53,655 nt of DNA from Spirogloea muscicola (taxonomy: Eukaryota; Streptophyta; Zygnematophyceae; Spirogloeales; Spirogloeaceae). Below the pieces are notes generated by a model. That model was not told the DNA's origin. It was given only the letters and a program-made list of their open reading frames with translations, and made no database searches. The DNA is taken from positions 148,429 through 202,083 of the forward strand of contig WELB01000069.1 in NCBI GenBank assembly GCA_009602725.1, written 5' to 3'. This document shows, in pieces, positions 13,295 through 24,194 of the stretch (within the stretch, counting starts at the first letter, position 1; every line of letters begins with the position of its first letter). The translations under genes and the position numbers were made by a program.

Positions 13295-14467
13295 GTGCAA
13301 TTGCAAAGCTATGGGAACAAGCCTACCACGTTGCTCAGCGAGCTCTAATCAGCCTTTGAGCAGCATGGGCACGCATGAGAGAGGGAGAATCATTTCGATA
13401 TGTGGAGATTTGCCAATGTACTTCACACCCTGGCTCCCTGCACATGGTTCTCTTCGTATAGTGCTGGTACTCAACTTCTGTGCCGAGTGTACTGTATGTA
13501 CCATCCAACACATCTTCTGACAAACGGGTACAGCAGATAGTGCAGCTGTCTCCATTTTCAAACGTCTAGGCAAAGCCTAGGCAAAAGTACATGTAGGCCG
13601 TGGTTTGACTCATGGGCAAGATTTGCCTTGAGCTGAGACACTCCACTGTACATCCAAGGAGAGCAAGTGGTGATTGCTCTTAGAGCCAAGAACACAAGCA
13701 AGGGTATCTGCCTGAAGGCTTGTGTCTATCCTGAGGGCAATACACATGCCTCCCATATTCTTGACAGGAAGAATGAGACACATGGAGGCCAGTGATAGAA
13801 CTATCGTGAGGCTAATTGAAGCTTAAGCATAGATGCAGCGGCCACTTGTTGCAGGCAGTGGCAGGTCACACCTACTTGCTAGCTATGCTTGTCCTTGGAA
13901 ACATATGGCTTTTTCTGGGCTGTTTCAGCCCCAGCCTCTTCACTTATAAGAGGCATAAGTTGTGGCCTTATCACAAGCTAATTCATTAGAGCCCTAAGTT
14001 TACATGCTACAACTACATGAAACTCAAGGACTCTTTTGTTGTAGATAGTGGGGTCCAAGGATCCATACGTACCTCTTCTCTTTCAATTAAGTTCATGTCT
14101 CTTTAAGGAAGTGCTGCAACACGCAATGTGGCCATCATGACTTGATTGTGCGGAAACTCTACACTTACGCAATTACTCATGTCGTGTTGAGTGCACAATA
14201 TTAGCTCCATTCCAAATGCGGCCATCATGACTTTATCATGCAGAGGAAATCTAACGTCACTTCTGCAGTCATCCAATTTTCGCACTTACGCACAATCTTG
14301 GGCACCTGAGCCGCACACAACTCGTTTGTACTTAAACGATATAGATACGTCCAGCTTTTAGTGTGCCCCGTTTTCTGTTTATCACGTCCGCGTGGAAGAA
14401 GCCGGCTGTAGCCACTCTTCTATCAGTCGAGGATGCATCAGTCGTCTGGCGCATTGTCACTGCAGGG
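13295..14467. other. Intergenic, no gene seen (left part)
   Basis: This follows the stop of the spastizin-like gene. It holds only short ORFs without family resemblance. A short phrase, GGCCATCATGACTT, occurs twice about 90 bp apart (around 14132 and 14220). It probably includes the 3' untranslated region of the gene before it. Confidence 0.6.
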
Positions 14468-14883
14468 TTCCAAAAGCATGCAAACATGGACGGCCCAAAA
14501 CTGCTTATGCTCGCATTTAGATTTTAAGACCCGTGTGCCATTGCTTATGACCACAGAACTGAGTTGCCAGCGAGGCTGCTAGCAAATTACAAAGATGACA
14601 TGCAGACTCGTTCTCTCCTTCATTAGCAGCTTGACCATGTGCACAAGATTGAGCAAAGTTCTTTGTCAGAGAGAAATATGGGACATTTGTGGAATTCTAT
14701 ATCAAAGAGCACATGGTCAAGCTGCTAATGAAGGAGAGAACGAGTCTGCATGTCATCTTTGTAATTTGCTAGCAGCCTTGCTGGCAACTCAGTTCTGTGG
14801 TCATAAGCAATGGCACACGGGTCTTAAAATCTGAATGCGAGCATAAGCAGTTTTGGGCCGTCCATGTTTGCATGCTTTTGGAA
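14468..14883. repeat. Long inverted repeat: 175-bp arms, 66-nt loop
   Basis: The left arm 14468-14642 and right arm 14709-14883 are reverse complements with only about two mismatches that I can find (one near 14519, one near 14576), around a 66-nt loop at 14643-14708. The arms start and stop sharply: TTCCAAAAGCATGC opens the left arm and its complement closes the right. No terminal direct duplication is obvious at the outer edges. It could be a foldback or MITE-like element, or a transcribed hairpin giving small RNAs. No protein is encoded convincingly; the short ORF from 14595 simply crosses the hairpin. Confidence 0.93.
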
Positions 14884-15400
14884 GGTGCCAAAAGTTGAAA
14901 TGGCGCTCATTTTGCCAGTGGAAGAGATTGGAAAGACAATGGTATTAAATGTCTCACTCTGAAGGCGAGGCAACTTGCCTAGGGTTTAATCGATGTCTTC
15001 TGTGGTAGCAAGGCTGCAAAAGGAGGAGAGCCTCTATACAGAATTCATGCAGTGTTCACGAATGGCAAGAGGTAATATAAGAAGCTAGACCCTGCCTCTT
15101 ACATCTCTGCCAAACCTGCTATTTCCAAGTGGCTCCTTACCGAAGCTCCTCAACGCTACAGGAGAAGCAAGCGCGGCCAGATTAACAGGTGGCTGGGAGA
15201 GGCCAGCCCAAAGGCCAGCCCAAAGCTACAGGAGGGGGTGTTTATATGACCTCTTGTGTGCCAAGGACAAAGTTGGTCCAGACACAAACATGGGTGATCA
15301 AGAAAGCAGAATGTCACAACAATCCGGTGTCGTGGGGTTGTCCAACAATTGTGCTGGAAATGGTCTTAACAAAAAGTAGTTGAGCACACAGCCGAGCTAA
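14884..15400. other. Intergenic, no gene seen (right part)
   Basis: The segment separates the hairpin from the stop codon of the EGF gene and probably holds that gene's 3' untranslated region. A 34-bp piece at 15167-15200 is shared with the LINE nest (see separate entry), followed by a doubled AGGCCAGCCCAA phrase near 15210. Nothing else is recognisable. Confidence 0.55.
15167..15200 (+). mobile_element. Short fragment shared with the LINE nest
   Basis: The stretch beginning GCAAGCGCGGCCAGATT matches 23867-23900 with only a few differences. Both copies are embedded in otherwise different sequence. The piece is therefore a dispersed repeat fragment, most likely derived from the LINE-like family present at 23-26 kb. 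Confidence 0.5.
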
Positions 15401-18400
15401 TCATCTCCTTCTCATGGAGGAGGGAGACGGAACCTTGGAGACTGGCGCAGGAGGTGGCGGTGGACGGAAAGCGGTGGGGCGGGAGTGCATGCCGACCCCC
15501 CCCTTGTGGTGGCCGCCTTTCGGAGGGGCGGCAGGAGTCCTGGGGCCCCCTGGTGGCGGAGGAACCTTAACATGGTGGCCATGGCCAGCTGAGTGGTGGC
15601 CACCTTTACTGGGTGGCGTCGCGAGCTTACTGGGTGGCGGCGGGTACCTGAGGTGATGGCCTTTCTTGCGCGGCGGCGGCGGCGGTCTTCCCGCTAGGGG
15701 CGGCGGCGGCTTGCAGCGCCTGCCTTTGGTGCACGGATGCTTCATCACCTTGCCAGGAGGGCCCGGCAGAGCTGCATCCCACAGTGATGGGTGAGAGGTG
15801 ATGAAAGGTCCCTGCTGCCTTCGAAATATCCGCGGTAGTCAAGCTTTAAGCGGGATATTCAATGATCTTTGAAGTGTCTAAGCTACACCCTCGTCAAGAC
15901 CAAGTCACGGCTCCTATTAATGCAATAGGGCACCCAATTGCCTGCAGCTAGACCTAGCAGTTTCACTCCGATGAAGAATGGCAAGACACCTCAAGAAAGT
16001 ATGACCTTGGAGCTCTGTGCAAGCAAATGAAGCTGTCAGGCATCTGGTGAGCATAGTGATGTGAGTCAAGAGCACGTGGCAGTGTGAAGTGGTGAAATGA
16101 GAAAATAATCTTACTGCAAGCATATCCGCTGCCCACGTATGGTGGATTGCAGGTGCAATTGACATCTCCAGGGCCGAGATTTGTACAGTTTGCGAATGGC
16201 GAGCAAATAGGTTTGAAAGTGGAAAGCGCATACGTGCAGATGTCCAGCTCTGTCAACATTGCAATCAAGAAGAGCTCTGTGAGCTGTGCGCGAATCCGTG
16301 GCTGGACAATGCTTGATAGGCACCTGCGACCCATGGTGCCCTGGTCACAATGCTAGGGGTTGCTAATAATATCTTCAAAGTCATGCCTAGATTGCCCAAG
16401 TCAAGAGCCATGGGGCCTCTGTGATCATAGAACTTGGTCCATCACAGGCAAGTGGAGTAGCGGAGTTTCGTTTTGCAAACGGAGACGATGCTCGAATCAG
16501 GTGGACTCGTCCACTCACGGGCACAGGTGAAGCCATCGCCAGTGAAGTTCTGGTTGCACGTGCACTGCGACTGGCCCGTGGAATTGTCCATCTCGCACGT
16601 GGCGTTACCTCCGCAAGGGCCACCACAAGGTCCGCCACCAGCTGCAGATTACAGAGCATCTCCTCAGCCCCACGGCAGCTGCAACAGAATGCAGCATGCA
16701 TTTCTCCTGCAAAGTCTCTGTCAACGTCTACTAAGCTCTGTCTTCCTTGACCATGAATAAGTTGCATGCCCTCCTCCCTGGAGAACCACTGACCGCGGCA
16801 GAAAATTCCGTTGCCAGTAAACCCCTGCTTGCACGTGCAGACGTTGTTGCCGCTGTCATCAGGCGAGCAGGTCGCATTCTGACTGCAGGGCGGCGAGCAG
16901 GCTGTGCTAGTTTCTGGGTGCACAGGAGGACCACAGTCAGCTGATAAGCGGAGAGTTCAGCTGCCTTTCCCTACAAAAGTGCAGTCACTCGCTTTTGGAG
17001 CGCTTGGAGCACAACTTGAAAGGGCTCATGAGGAGCAGGACAGACAAGCATGGCACGGAGTCAGAGATGAATAGATGACATAAACTGCATCCATCGAGTG
17101 GTGCCGTTGGATTCCAAGCTGGCATCATCAGCAACTTAGCGCCTTACGTGTGCATGTGGAGCCATTGCCCGTGTAACCTGCCTTGCATGAGCAGCTGTAC
17201 TGGCCAGGAATCACAGAGTTGATGCACACTGCATTGGGGTCGCACGTGGCTTGACCACTTGCGCACACGTCGATCACTGCACCCGGTAAATATTCCCATC
17301 AGCCTTTTATTACATAGAAAACTCGCCGGCAAAACAATGACTACACCTGCGCCTCTTGCCCACTGCCCTTATCAGCTTCATCCATAGACTACCTAAATTA
17401 TAGCCGCAATGACAGACTAATGAGCCGCAAACCCAGACGCTCCGCTGCAGACTCTCAAGGACATGAAAATCATTAGTGATCCTTCAAGGCTGTAGCAACG
17501 TGCGACTCTGCACCAGAAAGGCTTCCTTATGGTGGTCAATCACCACCTCCACAAGGAATTGACGTCTTGTCTGAGGACAATGAGAACCATGAACCGTATG
17601 TAGACAACATGCATTCTTGAGGAGGAGGGCGCAGCTAGTGCAGGACATGGACATTGTTTGAGCACGCACTTGTGCAGATCTTGCCGTCACTAGAAAAGCC
17701 CGTGTTGCAGATGCAGATGTAGCTTCCAGGTGTGGTGTCATTGCATGTCGAATTCCCTGGGCAACTTGCTGAACCCTGCTCGCACGGCAGAATAGCTGTA
17801 GGCACGCAAGGGGAACAGCAGCCTGCAACGTCGTGAGCAGCTGAATGCTTCCTTGCAATGCTTCCACGTTTGCAATGAACATGCAACACAAAGCAGCATG
17901 CAACAGCATGGCACCAATGCAATAGAAAGAAAGGCATCTCTCCTTCTTCCCACCTGCCAGGCAAGACGTGCTTGTATTTCAATTCCGTCATTTGATGAAA
18001 GAAATCCAAGACGGTGTTTGAAGGGGGGGACATAAGGAAAGATGCTCACGGCTGCACATCTGGCCGGTGCCCACATAACCGGTAATGCACGAGCAGTTGG
18101 CGGCGCCATTGACGATGCGGCAAGCGGCGTTGGGCCCGCACACATTGCTGGCACCGCACTGATTCTGCTCTGCAGCCCAGCATCCGTCACAGTAGTACCA
18201 AGGGGGGAAGTGATTCTACTGTCAGCGAGCGCAGCCTCGGCAGTCTGCAGTAAGGGGTAGAAGTTAAGCTTCAATTCTGATTAGCTTTCAGCTTCAAGGT
18301 GAGAAGACCCCAAAAAGGAAAGCGCTACCCCAGGATAGCACATTGTCAACAGTGGCCTGCCTTCACAGAGGGCGCCTCACCTGTGCACGTGGTGCCGTTG

Positions 18401-21400
18401 CCAAAGTAGCCATCACTACACACACATGTGAAGTTGCCGGGACCAGGCGTGCACATCGCCGCAGCGGAGCAATTATTCTGGCCGTTCGCACAGAGGTCCA
18501 GCACTGCAGGCAAGCGCACGCAGCCAGAAGCCTGATATGAAGCTGCGACTAAAGGAACAAGTGGCACTTGGAGCAATAAGCTTCGCCAAGCCTTCCAGCA
18601 GTCGGCAAGGTCTTCCAAAGACTTTCCAGCATGTAGGCAGCCTCGACTAGCGCTATCCGGCAGACTCTTCTACAAGGATTGCCGGCTCTCACGCGTGCAA
18701 GTCCTGCCATCGCCGGTGAAGCCCGGGAGGCAGGCACATGTGTAGCTTCCCACCGTATTGTTGCACGTCGCATTACCGTCGCATGTGTCCAACGTAAGCG
18801 CGCACTCATTGATGTCTGTACTGCGGCGCCGGGCATGGCAGAGCATCAGCGACGTGAGTACTGCTGGCTGATATGGCAGCAGCGCTGGTGGCGGCGGCAG
18901 CAACTGTGGCAGTGCGGCTCACCAGTACAGAAGCGCCCATTGCCGGCATACCCCTTGTTGCATTTGCACGTGAACGACCCCACTGTATTGGTGCAGGCCG
19001 CATTCATCGAGCAGTTGTCGAGGTCGCGCGCGCACTCATCGATGTCTGCAAGGAGCATGGAGTAACAGTACAATCAGCAGCTTCTCGAGAGAAGCAGCAG
19101 GGGTGGCGGCTTGCCGACACGGAGCGCGCAGTACTCTTCTGCAAGTTACCCAGAGGCGTCACGTGCACCCAGTGGAGAGGACAAGAGTTGCTGACCGACA
19201 CAGGCTGTGCCGTCGCCGTCGTAACCCGGCGGGCACGTGCAAGTGAAGCTGCCAGGCGTATCAGCACACGTCGCGCCTGGCGCACAGTTGTCCAGTCCCG
19301 CCATGCAGGAGCTCGTCACTGCGACCGAGGCGGCGACAGCGTCAGCGGTGGCAGTGCCAATGGGCTGAACCAGCAGCGGCAAACTCGGCACCGTCGGCGG
19401 AGGCCACTCACGGGTGCACTTGAGGCCATTGCCTGCGAAGCCGGGCTTGCAGGCACACGAGAAGGAGCCCGGCTTGTCAGTGCACGTCGCATTCCCGTCG
19501 CAGTTGTCCAGCGCCAGCGCGCACTCGTCCACATCTGCGCGGCACAGTGCGGCCCTTTGAGTGAAGGGCGCAACTGGGCGATCTGGCGACCTCATCGGCC
19601 ATGCTCGAATGCAGGGCAAACAGTCTCACAGCCCAGCCGAGAGGGTGAGCCGCGCGTACTGGTGCAGGTGAAGCCGTTGCCCGTATAGCCCGAGGTGCAT
19701 GTGCAACTGTAGCCGCCGGCAAGCGGCGTGCAGGCGGCACTCTTGGAGCACTTGGTCGGCCCGGTGCAGAAGTTGATGGCTGCATTGCACCGCGCGAGTG
19801 TCAGGACTTGTCAGAGGCTCGTTGAACCTCCACAGAAATTGCAAGCTTTGTGTGGCTCGAGGGAGGAGTAGAGAGTATGTCGCTGGAGAAAGGGAGGAGG
19901 GAGAGAGGAAGAGAGATGGGTTGACAGAGCTCACGCGTGCAGGCAGTGCCACCAGCAGTACTCTGGTAACCTGGATTGCACGTGCACTTGTACGTCCCTG
20001 GTCCGGTGGAGGCGCAGGCCGAATTGGCAAAGCACGGCCCCGAGGCGCACGCATTGATCGCTGCAGGACGTTTTGCCATTGCAGATCACAGTCCGTCTGG
20101 GTGTGTGGCGCAGCACAGGCATCAGCACACTGGCTTCATGGCTTCATGGCTTCATGGGGAAGGAGTGAACAAGGAGGGAGGAGGGAGCACAGGAAAAAGC
20201 AGGTGGTGAGCTGTGGAGGCACTTACGGGTGCAGGTGACGCCGTCGCCGGCATACCCTTGGATGCAAGGCCCGCACATGAAGCCGGTACCATCTGCGGTG
20301 TCGGTGCACGACGCGTAGCGGGAGCAGTTGTTCGCCGACTTGCAGTAGTCGAGCACTGTGTGCAGGGGAGCGGGGGAAGAAGAGCAGGAGATGTGAGCAA
20401 TAATTGCATGCCCAATAGCATCTCGGGGGCACACGGGGGCAGGCCTTGCCATGGGCGTTGCTCACCTTTGCACGTGAAACCGTTTCCGGTGAAGCCGGGC
20501 TTGCAGGCACACGCATACTTGCCAGGCATTGTGTTGGCGCACGTTGCATTGACCGAGCACCTGTTTGCCGAGGTCGAACAGACATCCACGCCTGCGGCAC
20601 CGCCTCCGCAGGCAGGCAAGTCAATAGCTGCGGAAGGGCAGGAGGCAAGCAGCACACGCATGAACTCACTCAAATAACGGCAGGGTTGAGCGGGCTGCCT
20701 CACGGGTGCACGTGACGCCGTCGCCGGTGAAGCCCACATTGCACTTGCAGCGGTAGCTGCCGACGGTGTTGGTGCACACGGCGTCCGGTGAGCACACTGC
20801 TGGGCTGGCGGCACACTCGTCCACATCTGCGTGGGAGGCAACGGTGGTGGCCGCCACAGTGCAGCAGAGCACACCGCTGTGAGTAAAAGAGAGGGGAAGG
20901 CAGCGACTGGGGGGTAGAGAGGTTTGGCGTGACAGGGGGTGAGGCAGGAAGAGATAGGAAGATAGATAGCGGGGCCACTTACCAGTGCACGTTATGCCGT
21001 CGCCAGCAAAGCCGGCGGCACAGGGCCCGCAGCTGACGCCGCCGGGCACGCTGGTGCATGCGGCGTAGCGCGAGCAGATGTTGACCGTGTGGTTGGTGCA
21101 GTAATCAATGGCTGCACGCCCACCCCACCACGACCGCAATCAGGTAACAGCGCAGTGGAGGCGTGGCCGAGAATCGGGCAGCCGGCGTGAGCATGCCCAA
21201 AGGAAGTGGCGGAGGATGAGGGAGGAGGGATGGAAGTAGGATGGAGAGGGTGCATTGCTCACGGATGCAGCTAGAGCTGTTCTTGCTGTGGTAGTCCGCG
21301 TCGCAGATGCAGTGGTACTGCCCCGGTAGCGTGTTGACGCACGTCGCATGCTCCTGGCACACGATGCCCTTGCTGGTACACAGGTCCGCCTCTGCCGCGG

Positions 21401-22228
21401 CCGTCACCATCTGCTCAGCCCTTGGGCCACAACAACAGTGGCTGCACACTGCTAGAGTTGATGGCATGCTCACTCACGGGTGCACGTGACGCCGTCGCCG
21501 GTGTAGTACTGCCGGCACTTGCACAGGAAGCTGCCTACGGTGTTCGTGCAGGTCGCGAGCGGCGAGCAGTTGCTCAAGCCTGCCGTGCACTCGTTGACGT
21601 CTGTACCAAGGGCGTACGGAGGATGAGCTGACAACAAGCTCACCTCCAATGAGGAGAGGACGAAGGTTTTGGATTTTGGCAGTGGAGCGAGAGCAGAAGC
21701 GGGAGCAGGGGAAGGCAAGGAGAGGAGGAAGCACACATTGGACACAAAGGATGGACAGCAGGACAGCTAAGAGTGGAGGTAGGAGCAGGAGTGGAGGTAG
21801 GAGCGATCACGGGCAGCAGCGGCTGGCAGCCCACCAGCGCAGGTGATACCGTCGCCCTGGAAGCCTGGAAGACAGGTGCAGTTGTACCCGCCTGCCACGT
21901 TCGTGCACGCGGCGTGCGGCGAGCATGGCGGCGGCTGGGCCCCGCAGAAGTCGACTGTTTCTGGAGTCGGAGCAGAGGTAGCCGGGGGGGTTGGCGTCAG
22001 CACCAGCAGCAGAACCAGCGACGGCATTGCAAGAGGAGTGCAAGGAGGGAGGACGAGTGAGGAAGGCTATGGGCAGTGTTTTGAGGCAGTCTCGCTCACG
22101 GGCGCAGGTGTGGCCGTCGCCTGTGTAGCCCGGCAAGCAGGCGCAGATCACCGCCCCAGTGGCAGCGAAGGTGCACTCGGCATTGGCGTCGCACTGTAGG
22201 CTGCCATCCGGGCAGGGGACCGCAGCCA
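15401..22228 (-). CDS. Multi-EGF-domain protein with Pro/His/Lys-rich tail (first exon unresolved)
   Basis: About 21 EGF-like modules of roughly 43 residues, each with six cysteines. In order of translation they lie near 22228-22093, 21966-21835, 21604-21474, 21395-21262, 21115-20980, 20830-20700, 20630-20465, 20355-20222, 20063-19935, 19785-19650, 19535-19410, 19320-19200, 19047-18922, 18815-18690, 18505-18375, 18190-18047, 17795-17665, 17278-17148, 16935-16795, 16630-16508 and 16255-16110. Several are calcium-binding type, opening with D-(V/I)-(D/N)-E-C ([41 protein letters not shown]). Where I checked, a module is one exon in phase 1-1: it begins after CAG with the last two bases of Asp and ends one base before GTGAGC. 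The final exon (15771-15401) codes a tail rich in PPPP, KGGHH and RPPPPPP and stops at TGA (15403-15401). The role is probably extracellular or cell-surface, in adhesion or matrix; that is inference. No signal-peptide exon could be assigned. Confidence 0.85.
16110..22228 (-). repeat. Array of EGF-like module exons
   Basis: One module per roughly 130-bp exon, separated by introns of about 80-330 bp. The modules differ clearly from each other: some lack the calcium-binding start (for example [22 protein letters not shown]), and the one near 18047-18190 has a variant layout ([11 protein letters not shown]). The family is therefore old and diverged, not a recent amplification. The introns are not obviously similar to each other. 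Confidence 0.8.
20132..20157 (+). repeat. 8-bp tandem repeat GGCTTCAT x3
   Basis: Three perfect copies of GGCTTCAT in an intron of the EGF gene. This is a simple-sequence feature. Confidence 0.9.
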
Positions 22229-22239
22229 CGCCTGCACGC

Positions 22240-23040
22240 GGTCGCCATGGATGCGCTTTCGCGCGACACCTCAGCGGGCGCCTCAAGCGACGGCGGACAC
22301 CAGCTCATCCCCGCGTCGGCGACACGGCACGGGCGCCGCAGCGCTCGAGAGGAGGCAGGACGGCGTGTGTGGTAAGCCATGGAGGGCCAGAACGGCCGAG
22401 GAGGGGGAGGAGGCGAGCCGCGACTCGCGGTCTCGGCTCACCCACGGAGGCTGCCAAGCACGGCCGGCTGGGGCTCGACGCGACAGACCCCCACGCCAAA
22501 CACCAGGATGCGGCGAGGCAACGGAGAGTTCTCCGCTTCGAACCCGGTCGCAGGCTGTACTAATGACGCATCCGTCGTGGCGTGGATAAGGGGATGGCGC
22601 ACCGGAGAGCAGGAGGAGAGGCGGGAGGAGGAGGAGCGCGGGAGAGGCGAGGCGGCGGCGCCGCTGCGGCGGCGGCGGCGGCGGCGCGCGTGGTCGCGTG
22701 GCCCGCGGGCCATGGAGGTGGAGGCGTACTGGAAAGGGGACCTTCGGTGGGCTGGCCCGGCCGGGCGTGCNGGGCAGGGGGGGATCTGGGCGAGGCGCGC
22801 GGTCACGGAACCGTGTGGCCCGGGGGAGGGAGGTCGGGAGGAGGGGGGGGCGGTCAACTCCCCCACCGGCCCCCGGCAGGCGGGCCGGCGCCGACACGTG
22901 CAGCCGCGATTTTCGCCGCGTCCCGCGGAGGCCCCCCCTCCCTCGGTCGCCACGTGTCGCGGAGCCGCGGGCAGCCTGTACCCCCAGGCAGAGAGATGCT
23001 GCCTGGCGGCAAACCCGGCAAACCCTAACCCCACACGCGA
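22240..23040. other. GC-rich upstream region of the EGF gene, with one N
   Basis: Very GC-rich stretch with (CGG)n runs (22660-22690), G-runs at 22821-22851 (GGGGGAGGGAGG then GGGAGGAGGGGGGG) and an ambiguous base at 22771. It should hold the promoter and first exon of the minus-strand EGF gene, but no ATG with a convincing signal peptide joins in phase to the first EGF exon. The many overlapping long ORFs here are a by-product of base composition. Its right end, 23010-23032, is telomere-like (AAACCC-GGC-AAACCCTAACCCC). Confidence 0.55.
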
Positions 23041-23280
23041 GCAGGTCGTGCTATGGCCGCCGCCTCTGGGTCTCGGCGGAGTGCCTCTTTCCCTGCGGCG
23101 AGCTAGTCAGACCTGATGTTGCTCACTCGTGGGTACTGAGCTTCCCTGTGCATCGTCTACGTGTTCTGCAGTGTTTTATAGTGTAGTCCTTTTTCCGGCT
23201 CCTCTTTCTTTGGCTTTGGACATTGTCCATTCCTTTTTGGGCTGGCTTTGCCAGCCCCTCTTCTCTCTGGGCGCGCACTT
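23041..23280 (+). mobile_element. LINE-like 3' fragment A
   Basis: It starts inside the ORF at the position corresponding to AGRAMAAASGSRRSASFP of the longest copy (compare 25832 onward). It runs through the 3' tail to GGGCGCGCACTT. Its ORF part is interrupted: TAG replaces the Tyr codon seen in sister copies near 23104. Confidence 0.75.
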
Positions 23281-23740
23281 CCTGATCAACCGCCGCCGCC
23301 GCCGCCGCCTCTGGGTCTCGGCGGAGCCTTTTTCCCTGCAGCGAGCTACTCAGACCTGATGTTGCTCACTCGTGGGTACTGAGCTTCCCTCTGCATCGTC
23401 TGTGTTCTGCAGTGTTTTGTAGTGTAGTCCTTTTTCCGGCTCCTCTTTCTTTGGCTTTGGACACTGTCCATTCTTTCTTAGGCTGGCTTTGCCAGCCCCT
23501 CTTCTCTATGGGCGCGCACTTCCTGATCAACCGCCGCTGCCGCCGCCGCCGCCTCTGGGTCTTGGCGGAGTGCCTCTTTCCCTGCAGCGAGCTACTCAGA
23601 CCTGATGTTGCTCATACGTGGGTACTGAGCTTCCCTCTGCATCGTCTGTGTTCTGCAGTGTTTTGTAGTGTGGTCTTTTCCCGGCTCCTCTTTCTTTGGC
23701 CCTTTCGAACCTTGTCAATTCTTTTCGGGCTGGCTTCTCA
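23281..23740 (+). repeat. Tandem 241-bp units built from the LINE 3' end
   Basis: CCTGATCAACCGCCG occurs at 23281 and again at 23522, a period of 241 bp. Each unit has a (CCG)n run, the end of the LINE ORF and the 3' tail. The second unit diverges after about 23690 into the other tail subfamily (CCTTTCGAACCTTGTCAATT at about 23700-23719). The near identity of the junctions suggests duplication of a segment, as opposed to separate insertions. Confidence 0.8.
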
Positions 23741-23923
23741 CAGCCCTTGCCCCCATAGAGAGAGCCACTTCTTCTTTCTTTGGGCTTTGGACATTGTCCA
23801 TTCTTTTTGGGCTGGCTTTGCCAGCCCCTCTTCTCTATGGGCGCGCACTTCTTTCGATAACAGAAAGCAAGCGCGGCCAGATTGACTGGTGGCTGGAAGA
23901 AGCTCAGAAGGAATAAGGAAGAA
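23741..23923 (+). mobile_element. LINE-like 3' tail pieces
   Basis: Second-subfamily tail end (CAGCCCTTGCCCCCATAG, to about 23773) followed directly by a first-subfamily tail (GGACATTGTCCATTC to GGGCGCGCACTT, about 23775-23850). After this comes a unique-looking 70 bp, which includes the piece shared with 15167-15200. Confidence 0.65.
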
Positions 23924-24112
23924 GTGGCACTCCTACAGGGGGCAAGGGCGGGCTTGCTGTGAAAAGCCAGCCCGAAGAAGAATTGACAGAGGGTTCGAAG
24001 GGGGCCAAATGATGGAGGGGAAAAAGGAATGGACAAGGTCTGAAGGAGCCGGAGCGCGGAAGGAAGTGCTCGCCCATAGAGTAGAGGGGCTGGCAAAGCC
24101 AGCCCACAAAAG
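23924..24112 (-). mobile_element. Inverted LINE-like tail fragments
   Basis: On the minus strand this reads the two tail subfamilies in their usual direction: CTCTACTCTATGGGCGAGC is the complement near 24070-24090, and AACCCTCTGTCAATTCTT near 23975-23995. An inversion or an insertion in the other orientation explains it. Confidence 0.7.
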
Positions 24113-24190
24113 AAGACTCAAGACATCAGCCAATGGGGGCGAGCAGCCTGGCTTCAATGTCGCCGGGTCCCTCGCTCAAGTCTTCTTCAG
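24113..24190 (+). mobile_element. Internal ORF fragment of the LINE-like element
   Basis: Codes PGFNVAGSLAQVFF, matching PGFNAAGSLAQVFRMR of the longest copy (about 25738-25785), and then breaks off. A short orphan piece between inverted tails. Confidence 0.65.
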
Positions 24191-24194
24191 AGAG

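Noticed and set aside
22096-22380. ORF starting MAYHTRRPASS as first EGF-gene exon
   Set aside because: The only plausible donor, before GTGTCGCGC, is phase 0 with a 38-nt intron, while the EGF exon needs phase 1. It also reads through the EGF exon in the wrong frame.
22283-22897. Long minus-strand ORF with a hydrophobic [13 protein letters not shown] stretch that could be the EGF gene's signal peptide
   Set aside because: It opens with a non-ATG codon, the leucines come from a GGA/GAG run on the other strand, and no splice joins it in phase 1 to the first EGF exon.
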